This document shows, piece by piece, positions 1 through 7,226 of a DNA stretch of 17,941 nt. The DNA is from Methanoculleus sp. UBA77 (GTDB taxonomy: Archaea; Halobacteriota; Methanomicrobia; Methanomicrobiales; Methanoculleaceae): the NCBI GenBank assembly GCA_002499455.1, contig DALN01000089.1, positions 654-18,594 on the forward strand, given 5' to 3'. Position 1 is the first letter of the stretch. The number at the start of each line of letters is the position of its first letter. The notes under the pieces were generated by a model. That model was not told the origin of the DNA. It did no database searches and was given only the letters and a program-made list of their open reading frames with translations. Made by a program: the position numbers and the translations under genes.

Positions 1-24
1 AATCCGGGCGAGGAGCGGCGGCAT
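1..24 (-). CDS. Start of an unidentified gene directly after scpA (partial)
   Basis: On the minus strand an ATG at 24-22 follows the scpA stop codon (TAG, 27-25) with no spacer, and the frame stays open for the eight codons to the window edge (MPPLLARI). The abutting arrangement resembles a translationally coupled next gene in the smc-scpA operon. In many genomes the gene after scpA is scpB, so that is a natural guess, but eight residues cannot identify it. The start itself is not certain. Confidence 0.3.
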
Positions 25-816
25 CTACTGCTCGCCCACAGGGACCGGGACGCTCCCCGCATCTTCATCCTCATCTTCATCCGCATCCCTATCAGGGACC
101 CGGTCGCCGATATAGATCTCGCCGAAGAACTCGTCCTGCCAGAGGGCAAGTTTCCCCTCCAGCATCAGGAAGAGGAGCGGGATGTAGACCTCGCGCTGGC
201 TCCGCCCCATCGCCGTGGAGAGAGCGTCGAGCGTCAGGACGCCGCCGCCGTTCTGCGCAGCGCGCCGGAACTCCTCCATCACGACAGCGACCGCGTCGCG
301 GTAGCCCTCGTCGTGCGCGACCGCCACCACATCACCGGCACTGAGATCGAGGTCCGGCTCCCGGACAACAGGCGTCCGCTTCCGCTGCCGGCGGCGCTGC
401 TCCTTCTCCGCCGTCTTGAGCTGCTTGATGAGTTCATACAGCGTGACCGGCGGCCGCTTGCGCAGGTTCTTCCTCCCCAGGCGGCGCTGGATCTCCCGCT
501 CCAGGCGGCCTATCGGCTCGCCCCCATTGCCTCCCTGCTCAAAGTCGAAGTCGGTGCAGGAGAACCCGTCATCCTCCTCCCCGGAGAGGGGCTCCTCATC
601 CTCGTCACCGTCCCACCCCTCCAGGTAATCCGACTTCAGCCGCAGCAGGCAGGCCGCATAAAAGAGCGTCCTTCCCGATATCCGCAGGTCGAGTTCCTTG
701 CGGCGGTCGACCTCGGCGAGGAACCGGTCCGTGACATCCACGATATCGATGTTCCAGGGGTCGACCTCCCCCCGCTCGGCCATGCCGGCCAGGATCTCGA
801 CGGGTTCCTCATCCAT
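25..816 (-). CDS. scpA: Segregation and condensation protein A (ScpA kleisin)
   Basis: This encodes a kleisin of about 263 residues that bridges the two heads of an SMC dimer in the archaeal condensin-like complex, which compacts and segregates the chromosome. The N-terminus has the typical ScpA opening, with PVEILAGMAERGEVDPWNID followed by VTDRFL. The ISGRTLFYAACLLRLKSDYL segment matches the conserved family core. An acidic linker (around residues 70-90) follows, and the C-terminal winged-helix part contains TLDALSTAMGRSQREVYIPL and LFLMLEGKLALWQDEFFGEI. The tail is rich in Asp and Glu. I chose the ATG at 816, which gives MDEEPVEIL and overlaps the smc stop by 8 nt. An in-frame GTG at 828 would add only four residues. 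Position immediately after smc and the overlap support co-translation. Identification is firm; the exact start is less so. Confidence 0.93.
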   Translation of the reverse strand: MDEEPVEILAGMAERGEVDPWNIDIVDVTDRFLAEVDRRKELDLRISGRTLFYAACLLRLKSDYLEGWDGDEDEEPLSGEEDDGFSCTDFDFEQGGNGGEPIGRLEREIQRRLGRKNLRKRPPVTLYELIKQLKTAEKEQRRRQRKRTPVVREPDLDLSAGDVVAVAHDEGYRDAVAVVMEEFRRAAQNGGGVLTLDALSTAMGRSQREVYIPLLFLMLEGKLALWQDEFFGEIYIGDRVPDRDADEDEDEDAGSVPVPVGEQ

Positions 817-3800
817 TGTTCTGCACACCGGTCACGTAGGTGCTCTTGTCCGGTCGGATCGTCACGCCCACGATACGGTCGGCGCGCTCGATCATCGGCT
901 TTCTGAGCGAGACGATGATCGACTGCGCGTTCCCCGTCAGGTCGCTGATCATCGCGGCGATGCGGCCGACGTTGCTCCCGTCGAGGAACATATCGACCTC
1001 GTCGAGCGCATAGAACGGCGCCGGCATGTACTGCTGGATCGAGAAGATGAACGCGAGCGTGGTGAGCGACTTCTCACCCCCGGAGAGCGCGGAGAGGAGG
1101 TGGACCTTCTTGTCGCGCGGCTGGACGGCAAACGTCATGCCTCCGGCAAACGGGTCTTCCTCGTTCTCGAGGACCAGCCGGCCGCTCCCATCGGTCAACC
1201 GCGCGAAGATCGTGCGGAAGTTCGTATCGATGGCGTTAAATGCGGTCATGAAGGCCTCGTACTTCATCTTCTCGTAGCGCTCGATCCGCTCAAGGAGCAT
1301 CGTCCGTTCCCGCGAGAGCACCTCTTTCTTCTCCGTCCGCTCGGCGACGCGGGCACTGACCCGGTCGCACTCCTCGATCGCGAGCATGTTCACCGCCCCG
1401 ATCTTCTTCAGCGCCCGGTTGGCCTCGGCAAGCCCTGCATCGATCGCGGCAAGGTCGAGATCGGTCGTCACATCCCCGGCCTGCTCCCTGAGTTCTTCGA
1501 GCTCCGCGAGGAGAACGCGCTCCCGTTCCGCGAGGGCGTCGGCCTGCATCCGGGTTCGCTCCATCGCGCTCGAGAGTTCGAGCGCCTGCCGGTCCAGCGC
1601 GCGGATCCCCTCGAGGATCCGGTCGCGCTCGGCATGCAGGCCTGCAAGCTCGTCGGAGAACTCCTTCTGCCGGGCCTCGAGCTGGGTGATCAGGCGGCGC
1701 AGGTCCTCGATCTGCTCCTTTGCCGCCGTGATCTCGCCGTCGATATCCCGGTTCTTCGTCTCCAGGCGCTCCCGTTCCGCGGTGAGTTCCTCGATCCGGT
1801 TCGCGAAGTGCTGCCGCTCGCGCCGGGCATCGGTGATATCCGCATCCTTGTTCCGGAGCCGGCGCTCGAGATCCTCAAGGGACTTCCGGTAGCCCTCATA
1901 CTGCTCGGTGAGCGCGGGGACCTCGGTGTCGTCGAGTTTCTTCTTGAGGTCGTCGACCTCCGCCGAGAGCCGCGTGATCTCCCCTGCCGTCCGTTCGAGG
2001 TCGGTCTCCAGCCGCGCAAGTTCCTCGCCGCCGGTCTTCGTGCCCTCGTCCATCTCCCGCAGGGTCTGCTCAAGGGTCTGCTGCTCCCCGGCAAGCACCT
2101 CGGTGCGCTTGCGGAACTCGTCCACAAGCATACGGTAACGTGCGATCTGCTCGTCGAGCCCGCTCCGTTCCGCCCGCTTTGCCTCCGCCGCCGCCGCATA
2201 CCGGCGGATGGAGGCCTCGACCTCCGCTGCCTCCGCCTCGAGGCCGGCGAGCGCCGCACGGACCCGCATGATCTCGTCGTCGACCGCCACCCCGAACCCG
2301 CGGACCTTCTTTGCCTGGGAACCGCCGGTCATGGCGCCGGTCTTCTCGACGAAGTCCCCGTCAAGGGTGACCATCTTGTAGCGGCCCATCAGCCGCCGCG
2401 CCCGCTCCAGGGTATCCACCACGACCGTCGCACCGAAGACGACACGGAAGGCGCGGTCGAACGCCGGGTCGAACTCGAGCAGGTCGACCGCGTAGCCGAT
2501 GATACCGGGATCGGCCTCGAGCGGCTGGAGGATGGGGGGGCGGAGTTTGTTGAGCGGCAGGAAGGTGACCCGGCCGAGGCGGTTATCCTTCAGGTAGCGG
2601 ATCGCGTCCGAGGCCACCGCATCGGTCTCCACGACAACCCAGCGGAGACGGCCCATCGCCGCCACGTCGAGCGCGGTCGCGTACTCCGGCGGCGCCCGGC
2701 CGAGCTGCGCGACGGTGCCGTGGACGCCCTCCATACCGAGGACGACGTCCATCGCCTTCCCGCCGGCATCGCCCTGCGCCTGCTGCTGCGCCTCAAAGCG
2801 CATCAGGCTCTGCTGGTTCTCGCGGATCTCCTTCTGCAGCCGGTCGAGAGCGGACCGCCGGGCAAAGAGCGAGCTCTCCGCCTCGGAGAGGTCGCGCTCC
2901 ACCTGGCGCTTCAGTGTCTCGCACTCGACCATGCAGGAGGCGTAGTCCGTGACCTGCGCCTGCTTGTTCGCGAGCTCCTCCTCGATCTGGCGGATGCGCG
3001 TCTCCAGGCGCTCGCGCTCCGACGTCCGCATCCGGCTCTTCTCGATGAGGAGGTCCTGCTCGCGGAGGATCTTCGCGCGGAGCTCTTTCTTACCCTCGAG
3101 GTCCTGGAGCCGGGCGAAGAGCTGGTCCTTGAGCCCCTCGACCTCCTTGCTCTCGCTTGCTATCCGTTCCTCGACCGCCTGCATCTTCTCGCGCTGGCCC
3201 GATACCTCCATCGCCAGGTTCGCGCGGTCGATCGAGAGGTTGCGGATCTGCGTCGCGCACTCGCCGACCTTCGCCTCCGCACGCTTGCTGTCCATGTAGA
3301 CCCGCTGGAGGGCCTCCAGGTTCTCGTCCCGGCCGGCGTTCAGCCGCTCGATCGTCTTCTCCGCGAGTTTGATCGCGCTCCGCGCCTCCTCGAGCCGCCC
3401 GACGAGCGCGAGGTAGTCGGGGCCGCTCTTCTGGGCGATCTCCTCGTCGACCGCACGCTGCTCTCCGCGCGCCTCCTCGATCCGTGCCCGGATCGCTTCG
3501 GCTTCCGCGGCGGTCCGGCCCATGGCCGCCTGCTGCTCGAGCATGAGCCCATGGAGGGTCTCGATCTCCTCCTCCTTCTGCCGGACGAGCGCCGCCCCCC
3601 GGCAACGGCCGAGGTGCTCCAGCTCATCCTGCCACCGGCGGTACTCCATCGCCTGCTCGCGCTCGTGCTGGAGCGCGTCAAGCCTCGCCACCAGTTCCGA
3701 GAGGAGGATCTCCTCGCGCTCGATCCGCTCCCGCACCACCTCAAGCTCCGAGAACGCCTGCTCGCGCTTGTGGTCGAACTCGGCGACACCCGCGATCTCG

Positions 3801-4252
3801 TCGATGATCTTGCGCCGCTCGCCGTCGCTCATCTCCATGATGCGGGTGATGTCGCCCTGCATCACGACGTTGTAGCCTTCCGGTTTGATACCGAACCTGG
3901 CGAGGAACTCGACGACGTCGCTCTGCTTGCAGAGGCGGTTGTTGAGATAGTTGTAACTGTAGTAGCCCGTCGGCGTCCGCTTGATCCGGCGGCGGATCGT
4001 CGTGCCGTCCGAGAAGGTGACCGTCACCTCGGCGGTGTTCTTGCCCGAGTTGACGTTGATCAGGTCTGTCAGCTTCTCGGCGCGCAGCCCCCGTGCACCC
4101 GATAGCGCCAGGACAAAGAGGATGCTGTCGATGATATTGCTCTTTCCGGAGCCGTTCGGGCCTGAGACGACAGTAAACCCTTCGAAAAAAGGAATTTTCG
4201 TCTTTCTTGCGAAAGACTTGAAGTTGTCGATCTCAAGCTGCGTGATGTACAA
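809..4252 (-). CDS. smc: Chromosome segregation ATPase SMC
   Basis: A full-length SMC protein of 1147 residues, the ATPase of the archaeal condensin-like complex. The N-terminal head carries the Walker A motif GPNGSGKSN at about residues 31-39. Long heptad-rich coiled-coil arms flank a hinge at about residues 505-650, which includes GVHGTVAQL and a Gly-rich end (GAMTGG). The C-terminal head has the ABC signature LSGGEK at about 1056-1061 and Walker B (FYALDEVD) at about 1080-1087, so every ATPase motif is present. The start is a TTG at 4252: an in-frame TAG, which is also the stop of the upstream gene, lies 18 nt further up, and no ATG or GTG lies between. A Shine-Dalgarno-like AGGGGAG (4261-4267) sits 8 nt before the TTG. 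The gene overlaps scpA at its 3' end. Confidence 0.98.
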   Translation of the reverse strand: MYITQLEIDNFKSFARKTKIPFFEGFTVVSGPNGSGKSNIIDSILFVLALSGARGLRAEKLTDLINVNSGKNTAEVTVTFSDGTTIRRRIKRTPTGYYSYNYLNNRLCKQSDVVEFLARFGIKPEGYNVVMQGDITRIMEMSDGERRKIIDEIAGVAEFDHKREQAFSELEVVRERIEREEILLSELVARLDALQHEREQAMEYRRWQDELEHLGRCRGAALVRQKEEEIETLHGLMLEQQAAMGRTAAEAEAIRARIEEARGEQRAVDEEIAQKSGPDYLALVGRLEEARSAIKLAEKTIERLNAGRDENLEALQRVYMDSKRAEAKVGECATQIRNLSIDRANLAMEVSGQREKMQAVEERIASESKEVEGLKDQLFARLQDLEGKKELRAKILREQDLLIEKSRMRTSERERLETRIRQIEEELANKQAQVTDYASCMVECETLKRQVERDLSEAESSLFARRSALDRLQKEIRENQQSLMRFEAQQQAQGDAGGKAMDVVLGMEGVHGTVAQLGRAPPEYATALDVAAMGRLRWVVVETDAVASDAIRYLKDNRLGRVTFLPLNKLRPPILQPLEADPGIIGYAVDLLEFDPAFDRAFRVVFGATVVVDTLERARRLMGRYKMVTLDGDFVEKTGAMTGGSQAKKVRGFGVAVDDEIMRVRAALAGLEAEAAEVEASIRRYAAAAEAKRAERSGLDEQIARYRMLVDEFRKRTEVLAGEQQTLEQTLREMDEGTKTGGEELARLETDLERTAGEITRLSAEVDDLKKKLDDTEVPALTEQYEGYRKSLEDLERRLRNKDADITDARRERQHFANRIEELTAERERLETKNRDIDGEITAAKEQIEDLRRLITQLEARQKEFSDELAGLHAERDRILEGIRALDRQALELSSAMERTRMQADALAERERVLLAELEELREQAGDVTTDLDLAAIDAGLAEANRALKKIGAVNMLAIEECDRVSARVAERTEKKEVLSRERTMLLERIERYEKMKYEAFMTAFNAIDTNFRTIFARLTDGSGRLVLENEEDPFAGGMTFAVQPRDKKVHLLSALSGGEKSLTTLAFIFSIQQYMPAPFYALDEVDMFLDGSNVGRIAAMISDLTGNAQSIIVSLRKPMIERADRIVGVTIRPDKSTYVTGVQNNG

Positions 4253-4270
4253 GGACGCGACTCCCCTGGC

Positions 4271-4921
4271 CTAGCGATCGAGGTCGACCGTGTCATCCTC
4301 TTCGGCCTGGATGACATCGTCCACCACACGCTTCTTCTGCTCCACGAAGAGCGTCCGGTCGGACGACTTGCCGCCTTTCCCCCGGCCCTTCGCCGGTATG
4401 CTTCCGGTCCTGGTGCTGGCGACGATGTACTCCGAGGGCCGCCTCGGCTCCGGCCTCAAGGTCCCGTCATTCTGCATGATCAGCTCGAGTTTGGCGTCGG
4501 CCGGAGCAGGAACTTCCGCCGGCTGCTGCCTCTCTGCCGGGCGCGTGAAGGGGCGGGGTTCGGCGGCGCGGGCAGGAGCGGGGGCAGGTGCCGCAGCGGC
4601 ACGGGGTTCCGCCTGGAGCGTGGGCGCGGCCCTGCGCTCCTCGACAACCGGTTTCTTCCTGTGGTCTTCAGAATCCCGCAGGAGTTTCATCGTTATCGAC
4701 TTGACGTCCAGGACCTCTGCCGTCAGGCCCTTGACCAGGGCCTCAAGCTCGCGCACCTTCCGCTCCAGGTCGCGCAGGCGCTCGTCGTCCACCTCCACCG
4801 TCTCCGCCGGTGCCGCCGCTGGTGCCGGCACCTGATCGTAATCCTTCATCGACTCCATCTCCTTCTCGCGTTCGGCGAGTTCTCGCTCGAGAAACCGTAT
4901 CCGTGCATCCTTCTGCGCCAT
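4271..4921 (-). CDS. Uncharacterised coiled-coil protein, first gene of the smc-scpA operon
   Basis: I do not recognise a named family in this 216-residue protein. The first 30 or so residues are highly charged and helical (KDARIRFLERELAEREKEME). A short Pro/Ala stretch follows, then a second predicted coiled coil at about 48-80 (ERLRDLERKVRELEALVKGL). Residues about 95-145 are a Pro/Ala-rich low-complexity linker. A more ordered-looking segment (LELIMQNDGTLRPEPRRPSE, then YIVAST) precedes a basic Gly/Lys patch and a strongly acidic tail (EEDDTVDLDR). There is no signal peptide or membrane segment. The ATG at 4921 is chosen because GAGGGAG lies just upstream; a TTG four codons earlier would place that sequence inside the gene. 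The stop lies 18 nt before the smc start, so co-transcription is likely. A role with SMC is inferred only from position and coiled coils. Confidence 0.82.
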   Translation of the reverse strand: MAQKDARIRFLERELAEREKEMESMKDYDQVPAPAAAPAETVEVDDERLRDLERKVRELEALVKGLTAEVLDVKSITMKLLRDSEDHRKKPVVEERRAAPTLQAEPRAAAAPAPAPARAAEPRPFTRPAERQQPAEVPAPADAKLELIMQNDGTLRPEPRRPSEYIVASTRTGSIPAKGRGKGGKSSDRTLFVEQKKRVVDDVIQAEEDDTVDLDR

Positions 4922-4950
4922 AGACTCCCTCAAATTAATCCTTGATAATA

Positions 4951-4960
4951 ATTACGTAAT
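4951..4960. promoter_or_regulatory. Palindrome ATTACGTAAT in the divergent promoter region
   Basis: A perfect 10-bp palindrome lies immediately beside the proximal TATA-like element of the minus-strand operon. Such a site could bind a dimeric regulator that blocks transcription start. In an AT-rich spacer, a palindrome of this length may also arise by chance. No regulator is encoded next to it. Confidence 0.25.
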
Positions 4961-5007
4961 AATATTCCTATAGATTCCCCGAATAAAGAATTATTACATT
5001 ATATTCC
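4959..5007 (-). promoter_or_regulatory. Candidate promoter(s) for the coiled-coil protein-smc-scpA operon
   Basis: The minus strand has two near-identical AT-rich elements, GGAATATAAT (5007-4998) and GGAATATTAT (4968-4959), which look like archaeal TATA boxes. The nearer one would place a start site around 4936-4940, giving a short leader that still contains the GAGGGAG ribosome-binding sequence before the ATG at 4921. The farther one would give a longer leader. This is assigned from base composition and spacing only. Confidence 0.4.
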
Positions 5008-5076
5008 GGGTGAAAGGGTAAAAGTGCCGAAGGGTACGGGATCCGGAACGGCCGACGGTAAATCCTGTAAAAGAAA

Positions 5077-5109
5077 GAATATTACCTCACCGAAGCAACC
5101 TTTTTATGC
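5077..5109 (+). promoter_or_regulatory. Candidate glyA promoter, probably giving a leaderless mRNA
   Basis: GAATATTACC (5077-5086) on the plus strand resembles the TATA-like elements of the divergent operon and is preceded by a purine-rich stretch (AAAGAAA) of the kind expected for a BRE. A start about 25 nt downstream falls at roughly 5105-5110, at or next to the glyA ATG (5110). No Shine-Dalgarno sequence precedes that ATG, which fits a leaderless or near-leaderless transcript. An earlier ATG at 5106 runs into a stop after three codons. Confidence 0.45.
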
Positions 5110-6381
5110 ATGTCTAGTCTGGCAACCTTCGATCCGGAAGTCGCGGGCCTCATCGAGGAAGAGCGCCTGCGTCAGATAAACGGGTTGGAATTGATCGCCT
5201 CCGAGAACGTCGTCAGCAAGGCGGTTCTCGAGGCAATGGGCTCTATAATGACCAATAAGTATGCCGAGGGCTACCCCGGCAAGCGCTATTACGGCGGCTG
5301 CGAGTTCCACGACGTCGTGGAGAACCTTGCGCGCGACCGGCTCTGCAAGCTCTTCGGGGCGGAGCACGCAAACGTCCAGGCGCACTCCGGTAGCCAGGCA
5401 AACCAGGCGGTTTACTTTGCCTACCTCAACTACAAAGACAAGATCATGAGCCAGAGCCTCACCCAGGGCGGTCACCTCTCCCACGGCTCGCCGGTCAACA
5501 TCACCGGGCGCTGGTACTCCATCTTCCACTACGGCGTCGATACGGAGACGGAGACGCTCGACTACGGGGCCATCGAGGAGATGGCGCGGATAGTCAAGCC
5601 GCAGATGATCGTCTGCGGTGCGAGCGCCTACCCGCGCGAGATCGACTTCAAGGCCTTCCAGGAAGTCGCCGAGAGTGTCGGCGCACGCTGCATGGCCGAT
5701 ATCGCCCACATTGCCGGACTCTGCGCGACCGGATACCACAACTCCCCGGTCGGGGTCGTCGACATCGTGACGACGACGACGCACAAGACCCTGCGCGGCC
5801 CCCGCGGCGGCGCCATCATGTGCAGCAAGGAGGACGCCCAGGCCATCGACAAGTCCGTCTTCCCCGGCATGCAGGGCGGCCCCCTGATGCACATCATCGC
5901 CGCAAAGGCAGTCTGCTTCAAGGAAGCCCTGACCCCCGCGTATAAGGCCTACTGCGGCCAGGTCGTGAAGAACGCACGGACGATGGCCGACGTCCTCGCA
6001 GGCGAAGGGCTCGACCTCGTCTCCGGCGGCACCGACAACCACCTCATCCTCCTCGACCTCACGAGCGTCTCCACGAACGGCGAGCACCTCACGGGCCTTG
6101 CGGCCGAGACCGCGCTCGGCGAGGCGGGCATCACCGTCAACAAGAACACCATCCCCCGCGAACAGCTCAGCCCCTTCGTGACGAGCGGTCTGCGCATCGG
6201 CACGCCGGCCGTCACCTCCCGCGGCATGAAAGAAGAGGAGATGAAGCAGATCGGCCACTGGATCGCCCGGGTCGTCAAGGATATCGCGAGAGACAAGACC
6301 TCAAAGAAGGCGATCAACGAAGTGAGGGAAGAGGTTATTGCCCTCGCGAGCAAGTATCCCCTTTACCCTGAAGTAGCATGA
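5110..6381 (+). CDS. glyA: Serine hydroxymethyltransferase
   Basis: A 423-residue PLP enzyme that interconverts serine and glycine while moving a one-carbon unit to or from a tetrahydropterin. Family hallmarks are continuous: LELIASENVVS (about 27-37), YAEGYPGKRYYGGCEFHD (51-68), the AHSGSQANQAVY substrate region (91-102), GGHLSHGSPVN (120-130), DIAHIAGL (197-204) with the cofactor-binding Asp, and the PLP lysine K226 in TTTTHKTLRGPRGG. Length is normal for the family. The start is the ATG at 5110 (MSSLATF). The stop overlaps the folD start as ATGA, so the genes should be translationally coupled. In methanogens the carrier may be tetrahydromethanopterin or tetrahydrofolate, and sequence alone does not decide. 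The linked folD and DHPS-like genes bear on that question. Confidence 0.98.
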   Translation: MSSLATFDPEVAGLIEEERLRQINGLELIASENVVSKAVLEAMGSIMTNKYAEGYPGKRYYGGCEFHDVVENLARDRLCKLFGAEHANVQAHSGSQANQAVYFAYLNYKDKIMSQSLTQGGHLSHGSPVNITGRWYSIFHYGVDTETETLDYGAIEEMARIVKPQMIVCGASAYPREIDFKAFQEVAESVGARCMADIAHIAGLCATGYHNSPVGVVDIVTTTTHKTLRGPRGGAIMCSKEDAQAIDKSVFPGMQGGPLMHIIAAKAVCFKEALTPAYKAYCGQVVKNARTMADVLAGEGLDLVSGGTDNHLILLDLTSVSTNGEHLTGLAAETALGEAGITVNKNTIPREQLSPFVTSGLRIGTPAVTSRGMKEEEMKQIGHWIARVVKDIARDKTSKKAINEVREEVIALASKYPLYPEVA

Positions 6382-7226
6382 TACTCGATGGAAAAGCAGT
6401 CTCGGAGAAGAGGCTTGAGATCCTCAAGGAGAGAATAGAGGAATCGGGGCTCTACCCCCGCCTCGCCACCGTCATCGTGGGGTCCGACCCCGCGTCGCAG
6501 ATGTACGTCCGGATGAAGCACCGGGCGTGCGAGCGCGTCGGTATCGGGTCGATCGGGATCGAACTCCCTGAGGACGCCTCGACGGAACGGGTGCTCGAGG
6601 CGGTCAACCGCCTCAACAGCGACCCCGACATCAACGGCATCCTGGTCCAGCTCCCGCTCCCTTCAGGGGTGGACACCACCCGCGTCATCGAGGCGGTCGC
6701 GCCTGAGAAGGACGTGGACGGGTTCCATCCCTGCAGTCTCGGCCGGCTCCTTGCCGGAAACCCGGTCTTTGCCCCCTGCACCCCGCAGGGGATCATGACG
6801 ATCCTCGAGGAGTATAAGATCCCGGTCCGGGGGAAGCGGGCGGTCGTCGTCGGCCGGAGCATCGACGTGGGGAGGCCCATGGCGGCCCTGCTCCTGAACG
6901 CCGATGCAACCGTCACCATCTGCCACTCAAAGACCGAGAACCTGGCAGACGAGATGCGGAGAGCCGATATCCTGGTCAGTGCTGTCGGAAAGGCGAAGTT
7001 CGTCGGGCCCGATATGGTGAAAGAGGGCGCAACGGTCATCGACGTCGGGATCAACACCGACGAGCAGGGGAAACTCTGCGGCGACGTCGACTTCGATGCG
7101 GTGAAAGACCGGGCGGGAGCGATAACCCCGGTCCCCGGCGGCGTCGGTCCCATGACGATCGCAACCCTGATGGAGAACACCTTCCGGGCGGCCAAATTAA
7201 GGACATGCAACGGCACTGCACCGTAA
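6378..7226 (+). CDS. folD: Bifunctional methylene-tetrahydropterin dehydrogenase/cyclohydrolase FolD
   Basis: A 282-residue FolD, normally converting methylene-H4folate to methenyl- and then formyl-H4folate with a nicotinamide cofactor. The catalytic region has Y43 and K47 in SQMYVRMKHRAC. Further hallmarks are GILVQLPLP (about 87-95), PEKDVDGFHP (109-118) and the C-terminal PGGVGPMTIATLMENT. The dinucleotide-binding motif reads VVVGRSIDVGRP (about 156-167); most FolD proteins have Ile or Val where D163 stands, which could affect cofactor preference. The gene starts with an ATG overlapping the glyA stop by 4 nt, and its end overlaps the next gene by 22 nt. Methanogens normally use Mtd and Mch on tetrahydromethanopterin for the main C1 route, so FolD here most likely serves biosynthetic C1 supply. 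Confidence 0.97.
   Translation: MILDGKAVSEKRLEILKERIEESGLYPRLATVIVGSDPASQMYVRMKHRACERVGIGSIGIELPEDASTERVLEAVNRLNSDPDINGILVQLPLPSGVDTTRVIEAVAPEKDVDGFHPCSLGRLLAGNPVFAPCTPQGIMTILEEYKIPVRGKRAVVVGRSIDVGRPMAALLLNADATVTICHSKTENLADEMRRADILVSAVGKAKFVGPDMVKEGATVIDVGINTDEQGKLCGDVDFDAVKDRAGAITPVPGGVGPMTIATLMENTFRAAKLRTCNGTAP

Noticed and set aside
698..4105. A very long open frame antisense to smc
   Set aside because: It is the mirror of smc codon bias in GC-rich DNA: Leu/Arg/Glu-rich with no recognisable domain, and every SMC motif lies on the other strand.
5104..6258. Long open frame antisense to glyA
   Set aside because: glyA is complete with all catalytic motifs; the antisense translation is low in recognisable structure and arises from third-position GC bias.
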